64,000 nucleotides of DNA from an uncultured Sphingomonadaceae bacterium (GTDB lineage Bacteria; Pseudomonadota; Alphaproteobacteria; Sphingomonadales; Sphingomonadaceae): contig CANMWO010000001.1 of the NCBI GenBank assembly GCA_947501695.1, forward strand, positions 186,001 through 250,000, read 5' to 3'. Both the position numbers and the translations under genes were made by a program. Of this stretch, positions 8,582-17,744 are shown one piece after another (the stretch's first letter is position 1; each line of letters begins with the position of its first letter). The notes beneath the pieces were generated by a model. That model saw nothing but the letters and a program-made list of their open reading frames with translations. It was not told the DNA's origin and searched no databases.

Positions 8582-11500
8582 ATGAAGCGTTTTATGAAAT
8601 GGAGCGGTTATGCAATGCTCGGGCTTATCGTTCTCGCAATGATAGCGGGTCTTGCCGGCTATATTTATTTGCAAAGCGCGATAACCGATGCTTTCGAACC
8701 AACCGCTGCAAATGTGGGCCAACCCAGCATCAACACTTATGCGAGCGAGCCTCCCCCAGCGAATATTGAATATGCTCCGCTTCGCCCTCACACGCTTGAC
8801 CTCCAGACATTGTCTGTTGTTGACCGTAGCACGCGCCCTTGGGCGCGGTGGTGGTGGCCGGGCGGCGATGTCGATGCCAAGCAAACCTGTGAAGAGCTTC
8901 GTCTTATGGATGCTCGCGGTATAGGCGGCGTGGAAATCCAGTCTTTCAAAATTGGTCTGGAAACAATCGAAGACGAAGCCGTACAGGCGAAGATCAATTC
9001 CTTTGCAAGCGATGATTATTACCAGACGCTGTCGGCGACCATGACCTGTGCAGAACAGCTCGGCATGGGCGTCTATCTGAACCATTTGAGTGGATGGCCT
9101 GCGGGTGGTCCACAGTTGTTGCTTGAGGATGGTTTGCACAGCCTGGCCAGCGGGCAATTGGATGTCCAGGGCGGGCAGACCATTCGTAAAAGCCTGCCCC
9201 GACCAAAGCCCGGTCTCAATGCCTATCTGCTTGGGCTAGCCGAGGTTTTTTTCGGCCCTCAGTTTGGTGATTTCCCGAGTGATCGGGCAAGCTTTGTTAG
9301 TGCCGTCGCGATGCGGCGGCTGGGAGGTGAACATTCGAGCAATCCATTAGACGTGACCGATACGATTAAGCTCGATAGCGCGACCGCGATAGTCCTGGAC
9401 GATTATGTGACCGGCAATACTATTGACTGGGAAGCGCCTGCTGGAGACTGGACAATCGTTGCGACCTATATCCTTCCCTCTGGCGAGGCACCGACTTTCG
9501 GTGCCCATAGCACTGCGGGCTATGTCCTCGACCATCTTCGGCAGGATCAAGTCGTGGGCCATTATAACTGGGCTTTTGGAAACCGCACGGGTTTGCACGA
9601 TCATTATGGCAAAGCGTTTAAGGGTTTTTTCAACGATAGCCTGGAATTCAAGGTCGATCGTTTAGCTGCTCACGACATTCTTACCGAGTTTGAAAAACGC
9701 CGAGGTTATGATTTACGGCCTCATCTTCCCGCTGTGCTGGTCGATGCTACCGACAATTATTTTCTGTGGGACGTAGCGCATATTGACGCGACGCCACGTT
9801 ATACGCTTTCAGAAAATGATGCGCGGGTACGGCACGATTATAAACAGACGCTGTCTGATTTGATTGTCGAACGGTTTCTGCAAACTTCGGTGAACTGGGC
9901 GGAAGCGCGGAACCTGCATTCGCGCGGGCAAAGCTATGGCATGGACCTGGATATGATCCGAGCGCTTGGGACCAATCACATTCCGGAAATCGAACAGCTT
10001 TATGCCGGTGGTTCGACAGAGTTTTTGAAAATGGCGGCGTCGGCGGGCGCTTTATATGATCGCCCTTTGATTACGGCAGAATCTTTCGTCTGGATTGGGC
10101 GTGACTATGCCATCACGCCGCGGCAGGTCAAAGCCGCAGCCGACTTACTATTTGCCGCAGGAGTGAACCAGATCATCTATCACGGCATGCCTTATGATGT
10201 AAAAGGCGATTCCTATGATAAATTGTTTGGCGACGTTCCGTGGCACCCATTTTCAGGTCCAGAAAATTTTAGCCATTTCAGCGAAAATTACGGGCAAGGG
10301 AGCCTCATGTGGGATGCCCAGCCGCAACTGAACGCCTACATTGGCCGAACACAAAAACTGTTACAGTCGGGAACGCCTGAGGTTGAAGTTTTTATCTACT
10401 ATCCGTGGCTTGGTTTTCCTTCGTTTTTTGACGAGGCGCAGGGACTGACCGATGACTTCCTGTTTGAAGGATATATGCCCGACGCTGTCCGATCAAAGCG
10501 GGGAAAACCCGGTATCGACCTCTCGGATCTTCCGTTTCTAAAGGTGCCGGAGGACAAAGGAGATCCGCGTGTTGCTTGGTTATCCAAAGTATCGAAGCTG
10601 ACGCAGGAACTCGACCGGCGGGGCGTAACTTGGGCCTGGACAAACGGCCACGCGCTGGAGACCCGTGGTCGTCGATCAGGCAGCAGTTTCGAAAACGATG
10701 TCGAAGCGGTCGTAGTTTTCGAAACAGACCGGATGGAGCTTTCGACTGTTGATGCTCTGAAATCGCTCAAAAGCCAAGGCACGCAGGTCCGCTTTTTCGG
10801 ACGGATACCGACGCGCCAGAGCGGCTTGAAGGATGCTGTTAAACGGGACGAAGCGGTGCGCATGGGTATCGCGAAACTTAATCGCGAAAAGACAGGATTA
10901 ACCCACGGAAAGTTGGTGGATCAACTTGCGGGATCGTTGACCATGGTCGGGAATGAGAGTGTTCGGCGCATCCGCCGCGTCACAGGTACACGCGAAACGG
11001 TCGACTTTTTTACCAATCTCTCGCTCGTTGATGCCGCCAGTGTCCTTCGTATCGCTGGCGATGACGGTCTCAATAGATATTGGTTCGACCCGATGGAAGG
11101 GCGTGTTTGGAGTGCGATTGAGGATAGTTCGGGCGGATTGCCGCTGAACTTGGGCCCGCTGGAGTCCGTGTTCCTGGTATCGACGCCGCAAACACTGGAA
11201 GAGACGGGCAGGCCACTTTCCCGGTTAATCCGCGATGATAGTGCCACCGCACGAAAGCTGGATCGGTGGACATTGAAGGTCGGGAATCTCGATCGGAAAA
11301 TAAATGGTCGCATGATCGATCTGCGGGATGACGAGCAGTTGAAACATGCAACCGGTCCGTTCGTTTATCGCAGCGACTTTGTGCTCGAGGCTTTGGGTGC
11401 GGACGAAAACTATGTGATCGACCTCGGTCAGGTAGAGGGTGTCGCGACCGTGTCAGTTAATGGCCAAGGGCTCGGAAAGGCATCAGTCCATCCATTTCTG

Positions 11501-11722
11501 CTCGATATTACTGACGCAGTTCGTGCTGGAAAAAATACGATCAAAGTCTCTGTGCGCCCTCCACTGCGAAACGCGTTGGTTGGGCGAGCGCTCTCGGGCG
11601 ATAAATTTGCCAAGCATATGTCGGTCCACGAGAATGATCTTGTCCGGGTTGGATTGGTTGATTCCGCTAGATTGTTTCGAGTCAAAGACGCGAGGAAGCA
11701 TATGGGTGCTGCAAAACGCTAG
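8582..11722 (+). CDS. Glycoside hydrolase family 106 (alpha-L-rhamnosidase family), membrane anchored
   Basis: 1046 residues. The motif RWWWPGG (89-95) followed by an EELRLMDARGIGGVEIQ-type first barrel strand is characteristic of GH106, whose known members are alpha-L-rhamnosidases, including one described from a Sphingomonas. A (beta/alpha)8 domain is followed by beta-sandwich domains, the last near residues 930-1010 (VSVNGQGLGK and later). Residues about 9-30 form a single hydrophobic helix, again suggesting an uncleaved inner-membrane anchor. The start follows AAGGAAATTCGA. It is the last gene of the glycoside operon; no convincing terminator follows. The product is expected to release terminal L-rhamnose from a glycoside or oligosaccharide in the periplasm. 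Confidence 0.85.
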   Translation: MKRFMKWSGYAMLGLIVLAMIAGLAGYIYLQSAITDAFEPTAANVGQPSINTYASEPPPANIEYAPLRPHTLDLQTLSVVDRSTRPWARWWWPGGDVDAKQTCEELRLMDARGIGGVEIQSFKIGLETIEDEAVQAKINSFASDDYYQTLSATMTCAEQLGMGVYLNHLSGWPAGGPQLLLEDGLHSLASGQLDVQGGQTIRKSLPRPKPGLNAYLLGLAEVFFGPQFGDFPSDRASFVSAVAMRRLGGEHSSNPLDVTDTIKLDSATAIVLDDYVTGNTIDWEAPAGDWTIVATYILPSGEAPTFGAHSTAGYVLDHLRQDQVVGHYNWAFGNRTGLHDHYGKAFKGFFNDSLEFKVDRLAAHDILTEFEKRRGYDLRPHLPAVLVDATDNYFLWDVAHIDATPRYTLSENDARVRHDYKQTLSDLIVERFLQTSVNWAEARNLHSRGQSYGMDLDMIRALGTNHIPEIEQLYAGGSTEFLKMAASAGALYDRPLITAESFVWIGRDYAITPRQVKAAADLLFAAGVNQIIYHGMPYDVKGDSYDKLFGDVPWHPFSGPENFSHFSENYGQGSLMWDAQPQLNAYIGRTQKLLQSGTPEVEVFIYYPWLGFPSFFDEAQGLTDDFLFEGYMPDAVRSKRGKPGIDLSDLPFLKVPEDKGDPRVAWLSKVSKLTQELDRRGVTWAWTNGHALETRGRRSGSSFENDVEAVVVFETDRMELSTVDALKSLKSQGTQVRFFGRIPTRQSGLKDAVKRDEAVRMGIAKLNREKTGLTHGKLVDQLAGSLTMVGNESVRRIRRVTGTRETVDFFTNLSLVDAASVLRIAGDDGLNRYWFDPMEGRVWSAIEDSSGGLPLNLGPLESVFLVSTPQTLEETGRPLSRLIRDDSATARKLDRWTLKVGNLDRKINGRMIDLRDDEQLKHATGPFVYRSDFVLEALGADENYVIDLGQVEGVATVSVNGQGLGKASVHPFLLDITDAVRAGKNTIKVSVRPPLRNALVGRALSGDKFAKHMSVHENDLVRVGLVDSARLFRVKDARKHMGAAKR

Positions 11723-11782
11723 TCTGTTTTCACGCTATCTTTGATCAAAGGATTTACGAACGGAAGCGAGGTTCCCAGTGCC

Positions 11783-11796
11783 GCTAGTGGACTAGC
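11783..11796. promoter_or_regulatory. Small palindrome GCTAGT-GG-ACTAGC
   Basis: Six-base arms around GG lie 62 bases before the flavoprotein ATG. CTAG-containing palindromes are rare in such genomes, so it may be an operator, but it is short and has no second copy that I noticed. Confidence 0.25.
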
Positions 11797-11857
11797 ATCT
11801 TCCGAAAAGTAGTTTTTGTTTGCTAATCTGGTCTTTGGCGTAGAATGGCGTTCAATC

Positions 11858-13042
11858 ATGACCAATACCCCAACAAAATATGATGCCATCATCCTTGGTG
11901 CGGGCGGCGCTGGCCTGATGTGCGCAGCTGTTTCCGCCCAACGGGGCCGTAAGGTATTGCTTATTGATCATGCCGACGAACCGGGGAAAAAGATCCTAAT
12001 TTCTGGCGGTGGCCGCTGCAATTTTACCAACAGCAACACGGCATACGACCGCTATCTTTCGGCTAATAAGCATTTCGCCAAATCCGCGCTTAGTCGATAC
12101 ACAGCGCAAGATTTCATCGCGCTGGTCAACAGATATGACATCGCATGGCACGAAAAAACTTTGGGTCAGCTATTCTGTGACGGTTCAGCAAAGCAAATCG
12201 TTGCAATGTTGATGGATGAATGCCCTGAAGATGCGGTAACTTTGTCATTGGGGCGATCGGTCACGGATATCCGCCACAGCGACGGCGCATATCATATCGA
12301 CTATGGTAATGAAGCTGCGACAGCCCCATCACTGGTAATCGCAACCGGTGGGCCGTCGATCCCGAAAATGGGCGCAACCAGTTTCGCCTATGATATTGCC
12401 CGGCAATTTGGCCTGAAGGTCGTGGAGCCGCGGCCTGCGTTGGTTCCGCTCACCCTCGGCGGCGAAGAAACCCTGTTCCGTTCTCTATCTGGTGTTTCCG
12501 CACCGATTGTTGCGAGCTGCGGTAAGACTGCTTTTCGCGAGGCTGCTTTGTTCACGCATAAAGGCCTGTCCGGCCCAGCGATATTGCAGGTTTCATCCTA
12601 TTGGCGTCACGGAGAGCCGATTAACGTCGATTTTCTGCCTGATCTCAAGTCAGATTGGTTGACCCAGTTGAAGCGGGAACAACCCCGTGTTTCATTGAGC
12701 AAAGCCGTTAACGAGCATTTGCCAACCCGTCTGTCTGAAACCCTGTTGGACCGGATCGCGCTTTCGGGCGATCTGGGTAATCTCGCGGATCGCAAGCTGG
12801 AAGAAGCTGCACGACGATTATCCCATTGGCGTTTCATGCCCAATGGAACGGAAGGTTATGCCAAAGCGGAAGTGACTGCTGGCGGTATCAGCACGGCTGA
12901 ATTATCGTCGAAAAATATGGAAGCTAGGCAAATGCCTGGACTCTATGCTATTGGCGAGGCCGTAGACGTCACCGGCTGGCTCGGTGGCTATAATTTTCAA
13001 TGGGCTTGGGCAAGCGGTTGGGCCGCAGCACAAACCCTCTAA
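11858..13042 (+). CDS. BaiN/HI0933-family FAD-dependent oxidoreductase
   Basis: A 394-residue flavoprotein. The FAD-binding motif LGAGGAG lies at the N-terminus with an acidic LLID at the end of beta-2. The family pattern KKILISGGGRCNFTN follows, and the C-terminal GYNFQWAWASGWAAA contacts FAD. This HI0933-like group is often annotated aminoacetone oxidase or NAD(P)/FAD-dependent oxidoreductase; the true substrate is unknown for most members. I chose ATG 11858, since the family starts just before the FAD motif; an in-frame TTG at 11816 would add 14 residues of no family resemblance. The gene is 78 bp before the helicase on the same strand. Confidence 0.88.
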   Translation: MTNTPTKYDAIILGAGGAGLMCAAVSAQRGRKVLLIDHADEPGKKILISGGGRCNFTNSNTAYDRYLSANKHFAKSALSRYTAQDFIALVNRYDIAWHEKTLGQLFCDGSAKQIVAMLMDECPEDAVTLSLGRSVTDIRHSDGAYHIDYGNEAATAPSLVIATGGPSIPKMGATSFAYDIARQFGLKVVEPRPALVPLTLGGEETLFRSLSGVSAPIVASCGKTAFREAALFTHKGLSGPAILQVSSYWRHGEPINVDFLPDLKSDWLTQLKREQPRVSLSKAVNEHLPTRLSETLLDRIALSGDLGNLADRKLEEAARRLSHWRFMPNGTEGYAKAEVTAGGISTAELSSKNMEARQMPGLYAIGEAVDVTGWLGGYNFQWAWASGWAAAQTL

Positions 13043-13120
13043 ACCAACGATATATTATCACCGACCGCAGGCGATTGGCATTTCCGCGCGGCTTTCAATC
13101 TTTGCCACGGAAATTTGAAC

Positions 13121-15133
13121 ATGCCTTTCTCCTCTGTATCCCCGCTTCTTGCCGAAGCACTTGCAAACCGCGAATATGCGAAACCGACGGCGGTCCAGGC
13201 CGCTGTGCTGGAACCGGAAACCCAAGGTCGCGACCTCATTGTGTCTGCCCAGACGGGTTCCGGCAAGACGGTTGCCTTCGGTTTGGCGATGGCGCCACAG
13301 CTTTTAGACGATAATGGCCGCTTTCCATTCCTTGTAGAACCGCTAGCGCTGGTAATTGCGCCAACGCGGGAGTTGGCTCTGCAGGTTAGCCGCGAACTGA
13401 AATGGCTCTATGAGGGCGCGGGCGTCCAGATGGCAACCTGTGTGGGCGGGATGGATGCGTCCAAAGAGCGCCGTACTTTGCGTCGTGGTGCGCATGTGAT
13501 TGTCGGAACGCCGGGTCGTCTGCGTGACCATCTCGAACGCGGCGCGCTTGACCTCAGCAAACTCCGCGCGGCAGTACTCGATGAAGCGGATGAAATGCTC
13601 GACATGGGCTTTCGTGAAGATCTGGAAGAAATACTCGACGCGACCGCGGAAGATCGCCGGACGCTGCTTTTCTCGGCCACTATACCAAAGCCGATTATCA
13701 ATCTCGCCAAACGCTATCAAAATGATGCGATGCGCATTTCTACGGTCGGCGAAGATCGCGGACATGGCGATATTGCTTATCAAGCGATTACTGTCGCTCC
13801 TGCTGATACCGAAAATGCGGTGGTCAATCTGCTGCGTTTTCATGAAGCGGAATCGGCCATGCTGTTCTGTGGGACACGCGAAGCCGTCCGCCGGCTTCAC
13901 ACCAGTTTGGTCGATCGCGGTTTCAGTGCGGTAGCGCTGTCGGGCGAACACACGCAGGCCGAACGCAATCAGGCTATGCAAGCGCTGCGGAGTAAACGAG
14001 CGCGGGTTTGTGTGGCAACCGATGTGGCGGCGCGGGGCTTGGATTTGCCGACTCTATCTCTGGTTGTACATGTCGAGATTCCCCGCGATGCAGAGACTTT
14101 GCAGCATCGTTCGGGACGGACCGGCCGCGCTGGTAAAAAGGGTACGGCGGTTATCATCGTGCCTTATCAGCGGCGTAAACGGGTTGAATCCATGTTGCGC
14201 GGTGCGAAAATCAACGCGGAATGGAAAGATGCACCGACGCGGGCAGATATCCGGAAAAATGATGCTGAACGTTTGATCGAAACCTTGCTTCAGCCGGTTG
14301 AAATTGATGAAGATGATCTGGAACTGGCCAAACGTTTGATGGCCGAAAAAACACCGGAAGAAATTGCGGCGATGCTGGTGCAATCCCATCGCGCAAAAAT
14401 GCCGGCGCCAGAACAGATGTTGGATCGTGGCGCCCAGTCACAACCCGCGCCTGGTGGACCACGTCCCGGCTTTGAAGATACCGTTTGGTTTAAAATGAAT
14501 GTTGGCCATAATCAGCGTGCCGATGCCCGCTGGATTTTGCCAGTGCTCTGCCGTCGCGGCCACATTACCAAGAATGAAATTGGCGCTATCCGGATCAATG
14601 GCGACGACACGTTGTTCGAAATTCCGCGTCGTGTGGTTGACAAATTTACCAAAGCGATTGCCGAGAAACGCGAAACCGGCGGCGATGATACTGATGATAT
14701 CAGCATCACCCAGTTTGAAGGCAAGCCACGCGACGAAGCCAAGCGCAACCGCAAAGGCGGACGTAGAGACAATGGCGGCGGTGGTGGCCGGGATTATAGT
14801 AATGCCAGCAAGAAATTTGGTGGGAAGAAGTTTGGCGATAAAAAATTCGGTGACCGTAAATCGGGCGGCGGAAAGCCAGAGGGTCGCGATTTCGGCGGCA
14901 AGAAGAAATATGGCAACAAGTCGGACGATGGCGGCAAGCCCTATGTGAAACGCAAACCCGCTGGTGACCGTGAAGGCGGAAGCGAAGGTGGTAGCAAGCG
15001 CGAATTTGGCGATGGCTTTAAAAAGAAGTCCGACTTTAAGGGCGACCGCAAGTCCGGTCCCAAGGGCGATTTTGGCGGCAAAAAGCCCCATCGCGGTAAG
15101 CGGCCATTTGAAGGCAAACCTAAAAGCGACTAA
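13121..15133 (+). CDS. DEAD-box RNA helicase with DbpA-type RNA-binding domain and basic tail
   Basis: About 670 residues. The core shows AQTGSGKT (Walker A), PTRELALQ, DEADEM (motif II), SAT (motif III), ATDVAARGLD and HRSGRTGRAGKKG (motif VI), so it is an ATP-dependent RNA helicase. After a linker, a segment beginning DTVWFKMNVGHNQRAD and ending near FTKAIAEK resembles the DbpA RNA-binding fold. The last 120 residues are a Lys/Gly/Asp/Phe-rich tail with repeated KKFG-type units, a disordered RNA-binding extension. This architecture fits the DeaD/CsdA group active in ribosome assembly and mRNA turnover, often cold induced. ATG 13121 was chosen over a TTG two codons earlier. Confidence 0.92.
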   Translation: MPFSSVSPLLAEALANREYAKPTAVQAAVLEPETQGRDLIVSAQTGSGKTVAFGLAMAPQLLDDNGRFPFLVEPLALVIAPTRELALQVSRELKWLYEGAGVQMATCVGGMDASKERRTLRRGAHVIVGTPGRLRDHLERGALDLSKLRAAVLDEADEMLDMGFREDLEEILDATAEDRRTLLFSATIPKPIINLAKRYQNDAMRISTVGEDRGHGDIAYQAITVAPADTENAVVNLLRFHEAESAMLFCGTREAVRRLHTSLVDRGFSAVALSGEHTQAERNQAMQALRSKRARVCVATDVAARGLDLPTLSLVVHVEIPRDAETLQHRSGRTGRAGKKGTAVIIVPYQRRKRVESMLRGAKINAEWKDAPTRADIRKNDAERLIETLLQPVEIDEDDLELAKRLMAEKTPEEIAAMLVQSHRAKMPAPEQMLDRGAQSQPAPGGPRPGFEDTVWFKMNVGHNQRADARWILPVLCRRGHITKNEIGAIRINGDDTLFEIPRRVVDKFTKAIAEKRETGGDDTDDISITQFEGKPRDEAKRNRKGGRRDNGGGGGRDYSNASKKFGGKKFGDKKFGDRKSGGGKPEGRDFGGKKKYGNKSDDGGKPYVKRKPAGDREGGSEGGSKREFGDGFKKKSDFKGDRKSGPKGDFGGKKPHRGKRPFEGKPKSD

Positions 15134-15141
15134 ACCGCTTT

Positions 15142-15609
15142 ATGACCGACGCGATCCAAATCTATGTTGATGCTGATGCATGCCCGGTAAAAGATGAGAT
15201 TTACCGGGTGGCCTATCGCCTCGAGGTGCCGGTGATAATTGTCAGCAACAGTCATTTTCGCGTGCCGCAACATCCGCTGGTTAGTCGCATCGTGGTCAGC
15301 GATGCGTTTGATGCAGCGGATGATTACATCGCTGAGCGTGCCAGTAAAGGCACAGTGGTGATTACCTCGGACATATTATTGGCCGATCGCTGTATCAAGG
15401 CAGGATCAGACGTGCTTGCGCCTAATGGCAAGTCGTTTACCGTCGATTCCATCGGTGGCGCGGTGGCAACGCGTGCTATTATGGCCGATCTGCGTGCTGG
15501 TATGGGAAGCGAAAATATCGGCGGCCCGCCGCCTTATACCAAAGCGGATCGCTCGAAATTTCTATCATCGCTGGATCAGGTTTTGGTGCGGTTGAAGCGC
15601 GCTATTTGA
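15142..15609 (+). CDS. YaiI/YqxD family protein (DUF188)
   Basis: 155 residues beginning with the family signature YVDADACPVKDE and containing ITSDILLADRCI and DLRAGMGSENIGGPP, all typical of the YaiI/YqxD (UPF0178) family. The fold resembles PIN-like nucleases and conserved acidic residues are present, but no biochemical role is established. It starts eight bases after the helicase stop and has little ribosome site, so it is probably translated from the same message. It converges with the surface-protein gene. Confidence 0.9.
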   Translation: MTDAIQIYVDADACPVKDEIYRVAYRLEVPVIIVSNSHFRVPQHPLVSRIVVSDAFDAADDYIAERASKGTVVITSDILLADRCIKAGSDVLAPNGKSFTVDSIGGAVATRAIMADLRAGMGSENIGGPPPYTKADRSKFLSSLDQVLVRLKRAI

Positions 15610-15618
15610 TTCAGAATT

Positions 15619-17610
15619 TTAGTCGATAATGACTTGAAACACCAGTGCATAACCTTCTGAAGGGCCTAAAGAGGCGGCTAGCGCGGTGAGATCTGTTCCG
15701 CTGATCGATGACCCAAATGGGTCACTCTCATCCGCCCCAGTCGCGTCATCATCTTCGACTGTAACGGCAGAACCGCAATTGCTGCCACTGCGCATAGAAT
15801 CAGCAATATAGGTAACATTGCCAGGAATGGTATCGGTTGCATTGATTAACGCTGCGTCTGCGCTGCCGGCATTAGATATCAAGATGCAATATTGGACGAT
15901 GGCGCCAGGAATTGCTTTCGGGTCGGAAGAACCATTTACCGGATCACTGATCACTTGGCTCATCTTCGTTACGCTTAATGTTGCTTGCGGAGTGCAGAAA
16001 TTAAAATCATGGATCGAAATTGCTTGTCCATCAGGATCTGCCGGCGCGGTGGTATGATTGCCATAGACGATGGTTATGGTATCGATCGGGGTAGAGAATG
16101 TCGCGGTGACATTGCCATCGTCGGATGTTCCGTCTGCGCCACCATCACCAATTGCTTCGTTGCCCAAAATAAAGTTTACTTGCCCATTGGTGAGCGTAGC
16201 ATTGACCGGCGGGCCGCCGTTGAAGCTGCCCGTTATTTGCAATCTGTCGGCAAAGTCATTGATGGCAAAATCGACATCAAAAATCGTAAATTGAACTCCA
16301 GGTACTGCCGTCGGTAACGTCACCGTCGTGGTAGTTACTTGATTGATATTGGTATATTCGATGCTTTGGAACAGCGATAACCCTGCCGATCCCAGGCCGC
16401 CATTATTGTCAAGCGTAAGAGCCAATGGCGCATTGAATGTACCTTCTGTTGCCACAGCAAAATCAACAAGACCTAGATTTCCAACTGTGAAACTTTCTGC
16501 AGGACTGCCGGATGCCCAGCTTTCTCCAGCGGCTAAGTTATTCCAGTCTAATGTTGTTATCCCAGCACCGGCTGCGGCACAAATTCCATTAATGTTGGGC
16601 GGTATTCCGGGAAACCTGCCACCGACTGTAAAGCTTATTGAGTCAAAATCATCTTCGCCAGTAGCGGCATTATTAGGTGTCGAATCGGGATCAGGGGCCG
16701 ATGATGCAATAATCTCTGCATTGTTGACAATGGTGGTTCCGCTGCCTGCTGTGATGTCAACATTAAGGTCAATCGAAACGGTATCGCCGGGGGCAATCGA
16801 CAATCCGATATCCCAAATACCAGTGCCGCTGTTATAGGTTCCGGTCCCTGATGCGCCGGTAAGGGTCACGCCAGCGGGCAGAATATCAAGGACCTGTACG
16901 CCACTAGCTGTAAGGTCAGAACCAGAAGAATTGGTGACTGATAATGTGTAAACCGCCGAAGACGGCGATCCGGATGCCACCGCTTTATTCAAAGAAAGAT
17001 CCGCAACACCGGTCGCAGGAGTCAAAAATAGATCGGCCTGAAAAAATTGACCATCGATTCCATTATTGGCAAAATCGCAGATGAATAGTGTCCACGTACC
17101 AAATGAGCTTTGTCCGGCAAATCCGGCATTGAGGCCTTGGTTTGGAATAAAGGTCCGCTGATACGGCGGAACCGTGGTTGCGGCAGTGGCTGTATCATTA
17201 GCGAAATGTCCATCGACCGACGTTGCCGCCTGATCATCGAGAAATACGTTGAAATTATCTGCGCCGCCGCCAGTTCTGGTCATGACACGGACAAAATTTC
17301 CGGCAGGAGATTGTAGGAACGAGGCCACATCACCGCGGTTAGCATGAGCGAACAGTAAGCCGAAATCGACATCATCAACGACAAAATCATCCGTCACGAC
17401 AAAGTCGCGTTGAAACGCTGCTGAAACGCTACAAGCATTAGTGCCGGTGATTCCGCCAACGGCGCTGTCGGTTGTATTTGTATATTGAAAGGTTTGCGCA
17501 TGCACCAGGCCGGGCATCAGGCACAGGAAAAGGAGGGCTGTAACAACGCCTGCTAGGGGCCTTGCTGCCTTTTTAGCCAAGCTGGACAACTGAGAATTCA
17601 ATAAATTCAA
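15619..17610 (-). CDS. Secreted protein with P-domain-like and DUF11-type domains
   Basis: 663 residues with a signal peptide cut near residue 38 (GLVHAQ). Residues about 45-200 resemble the proprotein convertase P domain (a SPAGN loop and FGTWTLFICD near the end). About 205-320 and 560-663 look like DUF11-type beta-sandwich repeats (VADLSLNKAVASG, and LSVTKMSQVISD). Between them is a beta-rich segment containing FDVDFAINDFADRLQI. The protein ends in a beta strand (QVIID) with no PEP-CTERM, LPXTG or outer-membrane barrel, so the means of attachment is unclear. Start is TTG after a weak site. It may be a surface or matrix protein; function unknown. Confidence 0.72.
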   Translation of the reverse strand: MNLLNSQLSSLAKKAARPLAGVVTALLFLCLMPGLVHAQTFQYTNTTDSAVGGITGTNACSVSAAFQRDFVVTDDFVVDDVDFGLLFAHANRGDVASFLQSPAGNFVRVMTRTGGGADNFNVFLDDQAATSVDGHFANDTATAATTVPPYQRTFIPNQGLNAGFAGQSSFGTWTLFICDFANNGIDGQFFQADLFLTPATGVADLSLNKAVASGSPSSAVYTLSVTNSSGSDLTASGVQVLDILPAGVTLTGASGTGTYNSGTGIWDIGLSIAPGDTVSIDLNVDITAGSGTTIVNNAEIIASSAPDPDSTPNNAATGEDDFDSISFTVGGRFPGIPPNINGICAAAGAGITTLDWNNLAAGESWASGSPAESFTVGNLGLVDFAVATEGTFNAPLALTLDNNGGLGSAGLSLFQSIEYTNINQVTTTTVTLPTAVPGVQFTIFDVDFAINDFADRLQITGSFNGGPPVNATLTNGQVNFILGNEAIGDGGADGTSDDGNVTATFSTPIDTITIVYGNHTTAPADPDGQAISIHDFNFCTPQATLSVTKMSQVISDPVNGSSDPKAIPGAIVQYCILISNAGSADAALINATDTIPGNVTYIADSMRSGSNCGSAVTVEDDDATGADESDPFGSSISGTDLTALAASLGPSEGYALVFQVIID

Positions 17611-17744
17611 TATCTAATCCACATTCAATGAGCGCGTACTATCACCCAAAATGGTTGATTAATGATAAACAGCCACCAGTTTCTGGGATTTACCAATGTA
17701 AAAACTGCTAAAATTAGCTGATCAGTTAACCCCAATTGCTAATA

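Noticed and set aside
14438-15091. A 217-codon leftward frame opposite the helicase tail, rich in Ala, Phe and Leu, resembling a membrane protein
   Set aside because: It is the complement of the repetitive Lys/Gly/Asp/Phe tail of the DEAD-box helicase; the hydrophobic look is a by-product.
14770-15125. Short tandem-like DNA repeats in the helicase gene, considered as a CRISPR or minisatellite
   Set aside because: Units are irregular, in frame, and code for KKFG-type repeats of a disordered tail; there are no spacers of constant length.
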